Assembly: GCA_021397845.1 (NCBI GenBank)
Contig: CM038053.1
Span: 88,287,157-88,351,156, forward strand
Length of the DNA stretch: 64,000 bases
Origin: Areca catechu
Lineage: Eukaryota; Streptophyta; Magnoliopsida; Arecales; Arecaceae
Direction: 5' to 3'
Within the stretch, counting starts at the first letter, position 1. Each line of letters opens with the position of its first letter. The notes under the pieces were generated by a model. That model was not told where the DNA came from. It saw only the letters and a list, made by a program, of their open reading frames with translations, and did not search any database. The position numbers and the translations under genes are program-made. Of the stretch, positions 47,191 to 58,478 are shown piece after piece.

Positions 47191-47975
47191 TGTTGGCGTA
47201 GAATCCCCTTTCCGACCGGACGGAGTTGCCGGATCACAGGTTCGCTCCCTTGGTTCACTTGCAAAACAAATTCCTGACCGGATGTTCTCTGGCAGGGGAT
47301 ACTCCGATGCCTAAGTCAGAGACGGGCTTCAGCAATAGAATGGGGAAGATTCTGAGGAGAAAGATGGCCAGGAAAGGAACTCTGATTTTTTCAGAGTTTC
47401 GTTGTGCCTACCTCGAGTGTCCCCTCTTACCAGTATTTATATCGGTTGGCCTGGCCCGCGGCTTTGTCCTCTTTCCTATGGTTACGATGGAGGCTAATTG
47501 ATTCCCCTCTGACCGTAACCGTGGACGATTATTGAACATTTCCGGTCAGGCCGGAGGCGTTATCGCTGGAGTTAGTGGCCACGTGGCCGCTTCGACGTAG
47601 TTGTACTTTGGGGGTGATAGCTAGGCAGCCGATTGTAACTGTTGCCCCCCACATTCGTGTGGATTTGAAGTTGGTCGGAGATCTACCTCCGGGCCTCTTT
47701 TCCAAGAGTGACTGTTGTTGGATCGGAGAGGTGCCTTCGTCTCGAGACGCCTTCGGATTGGTACCCATGGCTGAGGCCAAAGACTGCATCCTCGGTCGGG
47801 GCCAAGGGCCATGCCTTTGGCTGGAGCTAAGGGTTAGGTCTTTGGCTGAATCTAAAGATCACATCATCGCCTTGTCTGTTAATCATTCAGCTTCTGGTGG
47901 GCGCTCTGGTTCGAGGTGTCTGGTTCGGGAGGGAGTGCACGAGCGGTCGAACCGGTGGTTGATTTATGCCTGAAC
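47191..47975 (-). mobile_element. E4: truncated 3' LTR and adjoining internal end of a Tat-like element
   Basis: LTR at 47191-47640 starts TGTTGGCGTAGAATCCC, like E2 (TGTTGGCGC), and ends GTAACT beside GTTGCCCCCC, the same tract that borders the E2 LTR. Minus-strand TATAAATA at 47434-47441. About 335 bp of internal sequence remains, with a short repeat of the CTGAGGCCAAAGAC type, before the copy stops near 47975. The rest of the element is absent. Confidence 0.7.
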
Positions 47976-48144
47976 TGACATATCCCAAAAGATACTTATA
48001 GAAATTACTTTAAAATATTATATATTATCAAATTGATATCTATATATAATTTTGAATTATTAGGTTTTGAAAAAACATAGCAAAGAAATTAGATTATCTT
48101 GAATTTTAGTATCTACTTAAGGTAAGTGACTTAATGGTTCTTTG

Positions 48145-49109
48145 TAGGGTTGGAACTAGGCTCATATGGCCCGACGGGCTTTGGATAGGCCCAAAGTCAG
48201 GTCAGGTTTCAGGCAAGGTCCGAAGTAAATCAGGTCGGGCTTGGGCATAATAATAGAATCCATTCAATTTTCGAGTTGGGCTTAGGCCTCCTTTTGGCTC
48301 GGTTAAGTCTGACTTGTACCTGGCCTAGAAACAAGCCTGACCCAAACTCGACCTACCAGCCCAAGACTATTTAGGTCTCCTCTCCAGTTCTCTCTCTCAT
48401 TTATGTCGAACTTCAGGTCCATAGCCTCCCCTATTGCCACTCGATGCCCCCCTCCACCCCCCAACCTAGCCCTAGCAGTGCCCGCTCCCTGCGCCACCCC
48501 CCGGCTCCACACCAACCCCCCAGTCCTAGCAGTACTTGCATGCCATGCCCCTCGGCTTCGCACGACCCTGCAGCCCCCTGGCTTTGATCTCCTTCTATGG
48601 CTTTGCTACTCCCCCTCCCCTGGGCCTTGCACCCGCACCTGATGCTCCCTGTGACTCTCTCCCTCTACTGCTCTGATTTCCCTCTCTCCATCCTGGCGCC
48701 CACACCTAATGGCCCCCATGTCTTCACACAACCCCAACCCCTCCTTGGCTCCGATCTCCTTCTACTGCTCTCCTTCCCCTCCCCTAGCCCTAGCACCTAC
48801 ACCCGACGATCTCTCGACTCTGCACCAACCTTGTTCCCTCTTCTCTCTCTCCTCCTTGTCTAGTCATCCCTAGCTCTAGCAATTTCTTTTTTCTTAATTT
48901 TTTCAATCATCTCGAGCTTTTATTCATGCCAACCTAATTAGGCTTTGATTTGGGTCAGCCCAATCAAGCTCGGGCCAAGTTCGGGCTTCGGCTATGGCTA
49001 GACTTGGACCTGATTTTTTCAAAATAATTCGAGCTTAAACCTGAAATTTTTTTGGGCTGGGCTGTGATAGGGGTATGGCCTAGCCCAGCCCCGCCCAATT
49101 CTAGCCCTA
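48145..49109. mobile_element. hAT-like non-autonomous inverted-repeat element
   Basis: The left end TAGGGTTGGAACTAGGC and the inverted right end TAGGGCTAGAATTGGGC form imperfect terminal inverted repeats. Both subterminal regions are rich in GGGC/GGGCT motifs such as CCCGACGGGC and GGGCTGGGC. The middle (48430-48860) is C/T-rich. Termini of the TAGGG kind with GGGC-rich flanks are typical of hAT elements. No transposase frame and no clean 8-bp duplication were found. Confidence 0.55.
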
Positions 49110-50009
49110 CTTGATATATTTTTTTAAAAAAATTAATGATTGTTACAATTATGTTAGATTTATGTTTATTATATAAATGAAATATATATTTTGATATTTT
49201 TATAAAATAAATTACTTTTAATATATGATATGTTCTGAAAAATGATTTAAGAATTTGATTAGGTAACTTGTGAACATATTTTTGTATATATTTTACATGA
49301 CTATGATCTGGCCCTACCAATGAGAATTATATATTGGACCTGTCGACTTGTAATATGAAAACTAGTTTTGATACTATACCATCGATGATTAGAATAGCAG
49401 TATTTGGGTACCATTATCTATTATCTAACATATGCCATTGGATTACTTGGCTATAGCCAATTATTAGATCTAGTATTAGTTTTTGAAAAAGAATATTTGA
49501 AAAGAGAAAAAGAAATATTATTCTCTGATATTTGTTATTATTAAATTTTGCCCAGTCAATTATATGTATTTAGTTTATTGTACATTAATATGCTTTGACT
49601 CACTTAGAAGTATATGATACTTACTGGGCTATTATAGCTTATTATATTTTTATTTTTTCTTTATTATAGATACTAAACTATGAATGCTTATGAAAATTCT
49701 GGAGGAGCGTGCAAGCTAGATATAAATAGTAAATATTCTACTTATGTATGTTACTGGTTTTGTATATGGTCTAAACCTAAAAATTGTAGTTTGATCTTTG
49801 GTAATATTATATAAAAGTATTTGACTTTTGTTAGTCCAAGATTATATGATAATGAATGTGAATGCAATTATATCACTTCTCGAGGGTTGAAATTATTCTG
49901 ATTAATATTATTAAGTAATTAAATTTATTATTCAAGTAGCTTTGCACATTTATGGGGTCCACTTTATAGGCATACAATGTTTGTTACATACCTGGTTCGG
50001 TGTATGACA
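49110..50009 (+). repeat. element T 5' LTR (3' part)
   Basis: Ends GTGTATGACA at 50009, eight bases before an initiator-Met type PBS. Contains CTTACTGGGCTATTATAGC (about 49629), which matches a block in the element A LTR, so T and A are relatives. The left boundary was not found and may lie left of the hAT-like element. Confidence 0.55.
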
Positions 50010-50016
50010 TATTTAG

Positions 50017-50033
50017 TGATATCAATGCCTAGG
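50017..50033 (+). other. element T primer-binding site
   Basis: TGATATCAATGCCTAGG, close to the initiator-Met PBS TGGTATCAGAGC followed by CTAGG. Confidence 0.65.
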
Positions 50034-50048
50034 ATTAAGATTACTAAG

Positions 50049-51288
50049 TGATGTGGCCAGAACACTGACGTGGCACGAGGCAGTGGACGTGGAGTCCCCA
50101 TCAGACGCCACGACAAGCTTTCAACATGAGCGCCTTTGCCGAGCTGAGCTCCCCTGAAGCAACACCTCTACTCGCCGAAGGCAAGCTCCATCCTCCGCCA
50201 AGTCCGCTCCCACAAGCCCGGAACACCTAGGCCGGAGCCGAGTCCGAGTTCCCACCTAAGGCGGACCCCTCGAGATCGGGTCCCATGGTCAGGAGTCAAG
50301 CTCAGCCTCCTCCGCCACGAGGCGCCCCTCCGAGCTCAGGTCCCTTGGGCTGGGTGGCACCCCGGCACCGAGCTCGTCTGAGGTCGGGCCCCGTGGTCAG
50401 GAGTCGAGCTCAGCCTCCTCTGCCACGAGGCGCCCCTCCACGACCGAGCTCGATCCGCCTCCATCCTGCCGAGCAGCACCCAGGCGAGTCTATCGCTGAC
50501 AGGCCCTGCCTTTCCAGCTCGGCTCCCTGATCAAGCCAATACGCTGGCCACCAAGGGAGCCCTACCTCTCCTCCAAGGACAGTGGCGATGCTCCTGAGGG
50601 TCGTATGACACCAACCATGCCGCAATCAAGGCGCCATACCCTCCATCGATCTGCTGTACAACCGGAGAAAAGACCCTACCGGAGAGCACGAATCCCAAGA
50701 CTGGCAGCCTGTCGATCGAGACCTTGACAGACTCCTAGGAGAGGGATAAGAGGAAGGAATGTCAGAAATCTATGGAGGCTTCCCGGACTATCACAAAGGA
50801 GAGACGTCCCGTCCACGTCATGGTACCTCGCCACACACGACTGCAGGGGGAGATCCCGAAGCAAACCAAGGTAGAAACTCACACCAAAAAGACTAAGCAA
50901 AAAAAGGTATCGGCATCTAACCTCAAGAAGAGAGATTCATATCATACTCTCAATTGAAGAGAGGAACCAGAGTGACAAGGGAAGAAGGCCTGAGAGGAGG
51001 GCAAGACCACCTCGGCCAACACCATTCCCAGCTCGTCCTCATCTTCCACCCACACTATCATCACTCCTCCTAGCATGGAGCTCATTCAAAAGGGCTTGAC
51101 CAGGAGGACCTGTTCCCCTGGATCGCCATTGACTTGACCGTCGGAGTGCCCCCGCCAGAATTTTCGGCCCGGGTCATTGACGTTGCTTCCTTGCAGGTCC
51201 CGAGGCACCGGAGGCATTACCAGGCAAGCGGACACAACCCACCCGACGCCATCAGTAGCTACGGGCCACGACGATCCAGGCAGCAACA
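50049..51288 (+). repeat. E3 5' LTR
   Basis: 1240 bp, TGATGTGGCC to GCAGCAACA. Contains an internal duplication (GTCAGGAGTC-AGCTCAGCCTCC, near 50287 and 50398). Confidence 0.92.
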
Positions 51289-51290
51289 GA

Positions 51291-51310
51291 TTGACGTGCT
51301 AGGTAGGGGG
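51291..51310 (+). other. E3 primer-binding site
   Basis: TTGACGTGCTAGGTAGGGGG starts two bases after the LTR. It resembles the E1 PBS (CTGGCATGCCAGGTAGAGG). Confidence 0.6.
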
Positions 51311-51361
51311 AGAATGACACTTCCTCCAGTTCAAGTCCTGCTTGGCCAGTCCATTAGGAGG

Positions 51362-52978
51362 ATGGTGACCACCCGGGCAAGGGGAGCTTCTCCCGGCCGT
51401 GCGGAGGCATCCCCTTCTCATGGGAACCCGCATTGACCGGAGATGGAAGTTCCTACCCCGGTTCTGCCACCCCCACTGGAAACCCAGCTGACCGCACTCG
51501 CCCAGCAGAAGTACACTCTCACTGCGGCAGTACGCCAGCTCCAACATCAGCACCAGCATCGGTCCCTGGCCACTCACCAACAGCCAGAGACCTTCGCAGC
51601 CCATGCCGCGGCACCCCATGATAGCTTACGTTCCTTCCACGGGAGGCCCTCGCAGCCGCGGGCAGTTATGGACCCTCGGAGTACCCATCAAGTCCCAGGA
51701 AAGTGACGGCGAGCCAGCTCCACCGAAGAAGGAAGCTGCTCACCACATCTTGGCCCGGGGGCGCCCAGACCCCACCAAGGCAGGAAAAGTAAGATCCCCC
51801 GCCACGGGTGCCATGCATCCATGTCACCTTCTCTGTCTCCTTCGATGGAGGGGTCCACCGATGAAGCCGCCAGGTGCGCGACGGGTAGGTGCCTGGAGGA
51901 GCACGAATGCAAGCTGGCGGAGTTTGATCGCCGGTTTGCCAGCATGCCAGGCTCTTCTAGTGAGCCAACGGGCTACGACGCCCATCCCCCATTCTCCCAA
52001 AAAATCCAAGCGGAGCCTTTCCTGCACCAGTTCCGGATGCCGTAGGTGGATCCTTACGACGGGACCACAGACCCCCTGGATCGCCTAGAAAGCTATCGGG
52101 CCTTCATGAGGGTCCAGGGAGCCACTGATGCTTTGTTGTGCATCGCCTTCCCCGCCACTCTCTGGAAGGCGGCTCGAGTATGGTTCTCCCACCTCGAACC
52201 GGAGAGCATCAGCTCCTTCGCCTAGTTGGGGCAGAAGTTCGTGGCTCATATCGACACTTGCCAAAAGATGCCACGCGAGGCGGACAACCTCTTCTCCATT
52301 GGGCAACAGGATTAGGAGCTGCTGCTGAGTTACATGGCTCATTTCAAGGCTGCCGCCCTGGAGATCTACTATTTGGAGGAGCCGGTCGCCATACTGGCCT
52401 TGAAGTGAGGGCTCAAGACTTTCTGCCTGACGTACTCGCTCCACAAAAAGCCTTCAAAGTCCTACTCCAAGATTCTCATCCGTGCTCAGAAGTACATCCG
52501 CATCGAGGAGGCGGATCGTACCCGATGAGAGCTAGACGGGAGGCCACCGAAGAGGCCCGTGCTTGCCCATGGGCCAGGGGCGCAGAAGCCAACGCCCCAA
52601 GCTCAAAGCTCTCGAAGGGACCGGCCAAGATTGTGGGGTACTCCTGTTCCTACGGAGGCCTACACCCCTCTCCTCGCCCCTAGGACGAAGATCCTCATGG
52701 AGGTCGAGGGCGAGACTTATTTGCGACGCCCACAGCCATTGAAGCCATCTGCCACCCGTGACAAGTCAAAGTACTATCGCTTCCATCGCGACCACGGTCA
52801 CGACACCGAGGAATGTCGCGACCTCAAGTGGGAGATTGAGAAGCTCATAAAGAGAGGCTACCTCGGAAGGTATGTGGGGGGCAGATCCCAGTTGGAATCC
52901 CAAGCACTCGTTGACCCTCCACCAATCCCAGCGGTCGACAATCGCCCTACCGAGAAGTCGGTGGGGATGATACACTAG
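51362..52978 (+). pseudogene. gag: E3 gag remnant
   Basis: Likely start ATG 51362 (MVTTRARGASPGRAEASPSH). After a frameshift comes EMEVPTPVLPPPLETQLTAL, then the capsid core at about 52040-52500: YDGTTDPLDRLESYRAF, CIAFPATLWKAARVWF, EADNLFSIGQQ, LLSYMAHFKAAALEI. The nucleocapsid knuckle near 52770-52815 reads YRFHRDHGHDTEEC, with the first Cys of the C-H-H-C set changed to Tyr. LIKRGYLGRYV follows. Stops occur near 52224, 52312, 52406 and 52526. The frame ends at TAG 52976-52978. Confidence 0.82.
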
Positions 52979-53050
52979 GGGACTGGGTGCGCCTCCGAGA
53001 AGGCCTGGGGGGCAAGGAGTGGAAAAGCTCCCGAGCATCCTGTGAGCCTG

Positions 53051-53440
53051 CCACACAGCGCCCAGAGCGGCCATGGGCAAAGCACCATTCAACCTCGTCT
53101 TCGGCATGGAGATAGTGATCCCAGTTGAGCTCGGTGCACCCCCTCAACTGGGACCTCCTCGAAGAAACGAGGGTCAAAGCCTGGCCTTGGATGGCAGCAT
53201 ACCGGTAATGGGTCGCCCGACATCATAGCACCCTGGTGAGGTTGAAGATCTTCCGACCTAGAAACCTGGTGTTGTGCTAAGCTGAGGCATCTCAATCCAG
53301 AGAGCGCGATAAACCCCCGCCGAATGGGGAAGGCCCCTACAAAGTGGCCGAGGCCCTCCTGCAGAGAGCCCACTATCTCGAGGACCTAGATGGAACCAGA
53401 CTCCCCCTGGACATAGAACACTTGCAATCCGGGGAGTTAC
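53051..53440 (+). pseudogene. E3 integrase C-terminus, all that remains of pol
   Basis: Readable pieces: MGKAPFNLVFGMEIVIPVEL at about 53072, the end of the integrase core as in E2 (GETPFNLTYGSEAIIPVE), then after frameshifts EGPYKVAEALLQRAHYLEDL (about 53331-53390) and DIEHL, the usual C-terminal module. Gag ends only about 75 bases upstream. Protease, RT, RNase H and most of integrase have been removed. Confidence 0.78.
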
Positions 53441-53519
53441 TACCAACATGTAAGTTCTCCCTCCATTCGCAATAAAAGTCCTTTTCCTGTGCAACAGTTT
53501 ATCTGCCTTGCAGGAATCA

Positions 53520-54690
53520 AAAGACCTGGGAAGCCCCCAAGCACCGGCGAGCCTAGCTCCCCGACATCAAAAGACCGGACGACCTCCATCACCAGCGAGC
53601 CCAGCTCTCTGGCATCAAAAGACCGGATGACCTCCATCACCGGCGAGCCCAGCTCTCCGGCATCGAAAGACTGGACGACCTCCGGCACCGGCGAGCCTAG
53701 CTCCCCGGCATCAAAAGACCAGATGACCTCCGGCACCGACGAGCCCAGCTCCCCGGCATCAAAAGACTGGACGACCTCCGGCACCGGTGAGCCCAGCTCC
53801 CTGGCATCAAAAGACTGGAGGACCTCCGGCACCGGAGAGCCCAGCTCCCCGGCATCAAAAGACCGGACGACCTCCAGCACTGGCGAGCCCAGCTCCCCGG
53901 CATCAAATGACCTGGGAAGCCCCCAAGCACCAGCGAGCCCAACTCCCCAGAGAAAGACATGGGAAGCCCACAGGCATACAACGCACTCTCGAGCCTAGCT
54001 CCAGGGCGTCTGCCCAAGACCGGAGCTCAGATCTTCGGCCGAGGGAATTGTCTCAGCTATTACCGTCTTCGGGCCAAGATCCAAGATGACAATTCCCGAA
54101 GCACGACCTCAAAACATCAGGCCCCGGAGACCAGTCCTTCGGCCACCATGTCCCTGAGCCCGGCACAACAGCCTCACGCTGACAGCCGAAGCCGGGCCTT
54201 GTCCTTTTCCAGGTTCGCTCCCACAAGCTCGGGGCACCTAGGCTAGAGCCGAGCGCGAGCCTCCACCCAAGGCGGAACCCTCGAGATCGGGCCCCATGGT
54301 CGGGAGTCGAGCTCAGCCTCCTCTACCGCGAGGCACCCCTCTGAGCTCAGGTCCCCTGTGTTGGACAGCATTGTCGCCAATAAAAGACCTGGGAAGCCCC
54401 CAGGCACCGACGAGCCCAGCTCTTCGGCATCGAAAGACCGGACGACCTTCGGCACTGGCGAGCCCAGCTCCACGGCATCAAAAGACTGGATGACCTCCGG
54501 CACCGGCGAGCCCAGCTCCCCGGCATCAAAAGATCGGACGACCTCTGGCATCGACGAGCCTAGCTCCCCGATATCATAAGACCGGATGACCTCCGGCACC
54601 GGCGAGCCCAGCTCCTCGGCATCAAAAGACCGGACGACCTCTGGTACCGGCGAGCCCAACTCCCCGGTGAAAGACCTGGGAAGCCCCTAA
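53520..54690 (+). repeat. E3 48-bp tandem arrays between pol remnant and antisense gene
   Basis: Two blocks of 48-bp units (about 53548-53925 and 54405-54665) containing GAGCCCAGCTCCCCGGCATC and AAAAGACCGGACGACCTCC. Forty-eight is divisible by three and the unit lacks stops in several frames, so long frames are open on both strands (for example 53489-53998 plus and 53440-53880 minus). These are treated as repeat artefacts, not genes. More diverged repeats with AAGACCGGAGCTCAGATCT continue to about 55680. Confidence 0.85.
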
Positions 54691-55275
54691 GCACACAACG
54701 CACCTACGAGCCCAACTCTATGGTGCCATCTTAAGTTCTCACATTTTCGAGCCCAGCTCCAGGATGTCTGCTCAAGACTGGAGCTCAGATCTCCGACCAA
54801 GGGCACCTCCGAGCCTCGCGGCTCTCCAACATCACCATCCTCGAGCCCAGCTCCAAGATGCCAGTCCAAGACCGGAGCTCAGATCTCTGGCCGAGGGAAT
54901 TCTCTCAACCAACGCACCTACGAGCCCAACTCACGGATGCCATCTCAAGCTCCCATCATCTTCGAGCCTAGCTCCAGGACGCTTGGGCAAGACTGGAGCT
55001 CAGACCTCCAGCCAAGGGTGCTTTGGAATCACGCAACTCATCATCATCAACGTGTCCAGGCCCGGCCTCATGATGACAGCCAGAGCCAGGCCCTGTCCTC
55101 CACTAGGTCCACTCCCGCAAGCCCGGGATGCCTAGGCCGGAGCCAAGCACGAGCTTCCCCCAAAGGCAGACCCCTCGAGATCGGGCCCCGTGGTCAGGAG
55201 TCGAGCTCAGCCTCCTCCACCATGAGGTGCCCCTCCGAGCTTCGATCCCCTAGGCTGGACAGCATCGTCACTAAC
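54205..55275 (+). repeat. LTR-derived segments inside the E3 internal region
   Basis: 54205-54375 and 55095-55275 both repeat a stretch of the E3 LTR (about 50200-50365): GCTCCCACAAGC, CCTAGGC-GGAGCC, CCCTCGAGATCGGG, GAGTCGAGCTCAGCCTCCTC and GCCCCTC-GAGCT in order. Each is followed by ACAGCAT and a GGAAGCCCC repeat. Confidence 0.75.
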
Positions 55276-55978
55276 CAAAGACCTGGGAAGCCCCCAGGCA
55301 CCGGCGAGCCTAGCTCCCCGACATCAAAGCCCAGAGAAGAGGGCTCTGGCACAAAGACCTGGGAAGGCCCCAGGCACCGGTGAGCCTAGCTCCCCAGCCT
55401 CAAAGACCGACGACCCTCCGGCACCGGCGAGCACAACTCCCCGGCAAAGGAACTGGGAAACCCCCAAGCACTTAGTGCCTCCGAGCCCAGCTCCAAGATG
55501 CCAAGGCCTAGAACTCAGATTTCTAGCGCCGCACTTATTAAGCGTCAACGTCCTCAAGACTGGCTCCGAGACACTAAGGTTCAAGACCCAAACTTCTAGC
55601 ACCAAGGATCTCAGCCTCCGACGCCCCCGAGCCCAGCTCCGAGACGGCAACCGCCGGATCATGTCCCCAAGAATCTGAGTCCAAGGTCAACATCCTTCAC
55701 CGGCATGACCTCAAGCTCAACACCGGGTCAATGCCAGTCGAAGTTCCTGACTCCCATCTCGGACCTCCTTGCACTGAAAAGAAAGAAGTAGCAAAGAAAG
55801 GGAGAAGAAGGGAAAGAGGAGACATTCCACATTGCAGACAAAGGAGACACCATGATCACAAAGATGGATTTCATTGCTGGAAGAACCAATTACATTATCT
55901 TCCGGGCCCCGACAGGCCGGGTGACCCGGTCAAGAAATGAAAGAAAATACAAGTATAAAAAAGAAGGAAAATCCTATC

Positions 55979-58478
55979 CTAAGGGACCGGCTCCTTCCCC
56001 GGGCGGTGCACTATTGGGACCTCTACCTCCTCCACCTCCGCATGAAGAGCAGGTTCAGCCGCTAAGGCCACTGGGGTCGGACCGGCTACCTTCGGCCATG
56101 GCGCAGGTGCCGCCCTCGCCGCCATCGGTGCCGGTTCCCCGGGGCCAGGCACCTTCGAGGTTGCTGGAGCTCGAGCCTCAGTTGGAGCAGTTCCCTGCCT
56201 TGCCGCCACCGTCGTCGTTGCGGAGGAAGCCTTCTTCCCCGTGACTCGAAGTGTGGCCAGCTACTCCTCGGACAGAACTCCCCGTAGCTGGGACCTGCAG
56301 TACGCGAACCCCTTGGCAAATGAGTCCATTGCCGCTTCCTGAAAGTCCTTGAGGTACTCCGGGGTCACCTTGAAAGCAGCCATAGCATCAGTGGCTACCT
56401 TCTCCGCAGCCTCGACCCGACGCCGGACCTCTTCCAGCTCCGCCTTTAGATGCTCGGACAGACAGACGGTCGTCGCCAGCACCTTCTCGGTAGCTTCAGT
56501 GGAGAGGTGGGAAAGAGCGGCCTTCTCCTCTGCATCGACAGCTCTCTTCTCGACCGCAGCCACCTTCTTCTCAACAGAGGTGGCCCTCTCTCTGGCCGCC
56601 TCCGACTAGGCCCGGAGCTCCTTCAGCTGGGCCCGCTTGGACTCGAGCTCGTTGTCGAGCTCCTTCCTTATTCTGGCCGCTTCACCAACTTTGGCCTGGA
56701 GGCTCTTCACCTTCTGGCTAGCCTCCCGAACCTCCGCATCCTTGCGACCTACTTCAGCTTTGAGGGATGTGAGCTCGGCTCCTTGCTCTCTGTCACTCCT
56801 TGCCCAGTTGTGGCAGTAATCCCTTATGAGGATCAGCTTCCGCCCTTGCTGCAGTGAGAAGATCCAGGATTAGCAACAAAAGAAGGCAAAAAGATATTGA
56901 GGTGGGGAGAAGTTACTTACAGCATATAGCTAGGCGAACGACTCTGTGATGACATCACCGAGGAGTCGCCCTCTCCCCTCGTGCCTGTCGCATGACTGGA
57001 CCGAGAAGTCCATCATGCGCTCTGCTAGGCTAGTGTCCTTCATCAAGGACATGTTTGGGCTTAGCCGGAAAGGGACTCGATGATAGTCCATCTCCCGTGT
57101 TCCTGCCGACTCAGCTCCTTCGGTGACAGAAGGCTCCCTTAGTGCCAACTGAGAGATCGGCACCGCATCAGACAGGACTTGGGGTGCCGGCTTGACTTCT
57201 TGCACCCCACCGTCCTCCTTCGTGCTGGCGACCTCCGAGGTGGAGGGTGCTGACCTGGCAGCAGCGACCACTGACCTCGTGCGGACAACCACCTCGGGCT
57301 CGGACACCGCTATGGGAGGCTCCGAGATGGGCTCGGCCGTCCTCTTCCGCCTGCGCTACTGTACTGGCGCATTCATTTCCACCTGCACCGGCACGTCCAC
57401 CCCAGCCTGCACTGGCCTCGCTCCATCATCAGTTCGGGCTCTCTTCGGCACTGACTCGGTGGCCTCGGTGGTCTGCTCCTGCTCCTTCGAGAACAAGAGC
57501 AGCTCGTCCATCGAAAACTTCATTTTTTCACCAAATGGAATGAGGTCAGCCCAATTGCAGCAGCCAAAAAAAAAAAGAAAGAAAAAAGAAAAAATGAATA
57601 AGAAATGATAAGGAAGTGGCCAAGTTGAACTCACCCGACACCTGCGCTGAGCTGACCCCGGCCTCGCGAAGGTTCTGCTCTGATAGCAAGACCTCGAGCA
57701 GAGGGATCTCAGCCAACTTGAGCAGGTCATACAGGATGAGGTCGACGGCTTCGACAGAAGAATTCCTATTCGAAGATCAATCCGGGTCGCTCCAAACCCA
57801 GTTGATCCCCTCTACGGAGGCAAAGAAGAATCTACTCTTCCATCCTTTAATGGAAGAGGGGAGTGCAAACCTGATGCCCCGAGAGCGGGAAGAGAGAGAC
57901 CACCACCCATCCTCGGTGGGGTAGCGTTTCAGGGTGAAAAAGGCCCTGAACAGGAAAAAACGGGCAACAATCCTGTGGAAGTGCCACAGAACGATGAAAT
58001 AAAATACCGTTCTGATGGCATTGGGGACCAAATGGGCAGGAACAAGACGGTAGTTAGCCAAGAAGGAAAGGAATAAAGGATGTATAGGAAAGCGGAGACC
58101 CCCGGCAAAGGTCTCCTCATAGAAGGCGATCCGTCGAGGGCCACTAGAGGTAAACCGCTCCTCGGGATAAGGAACGGAGAGTCGGATGGACTCAGGGATG
58201 CCATAAGCTTCCCGGATGGACACCAGGTCCTCAGTGGTGATCTCCGAAGCAATCCCTCCGGGACCTGTCGACCGAGAAGGCTCAGGCTCAGGAAGGACTC
58301 GAGGAGCAGGAGGGAAAGACCCGGGTTCCCTAATGATCATCGAGCCCTAGGTGGGCCGCCTACTAAACTCAAACCTCGCCACCTCCGTCTCCTCATCGGA
58401 GGAGAAGGGAGTCCTCAGCCGGGAGGGTCCGGCTTTGGCTTGGCGAGTAGGATGGAACTCCAAACCAAAGCAATCCAT
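55979..58478 (-). pseudogene. E3 antisense gene: Transposase_28-like, three coding exons
   Basis: Runs opposite to gag. Exon 1 (58478-57635) starts MDCFGLEFHPTRQAKAGPSR and holds the domain at 58340-57777: IREAYGIPESIRLSVPYPEE, LFLSFLANYRLVPAHLVPNA, FFLFRAFFTLKRYP, GWKSRFFFASVEG. Intron 1 is 57634-57532; its donor GTGAGT is good but the acceptor AG of E2 reads TG here. Exon 2 (57531-56921) is Ser/Ala/Glu-rich and ends in a stop within SFA-stop-LYA. Intron 2 (56920-56849) has GTAAGT and CTCACTGCAG and joins in frame. Exon 3 is a coiled coil with YLKDFQEAAMDSFAKGFAYC, then an Ala/Pro tail to the stop at 55979. A second nonsense codon follows WSDPD. The domain fits plant 'putative gypsy type transposon' proteins from memory; function unknown. 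Confidence 0.78.

Noticed and set aside
48137..49117. 8-bp hAT target duplication (GTTCTTTG and CTTGATAT)
   Set aside because: The two flanks do not match.
53440..54659. Frames of 106-169 codons on both strands with 16-residue repeats
   Set aside because: They follow the 48-bp tandem unit and are open in several frames at once; no start context or domain supports a gene.
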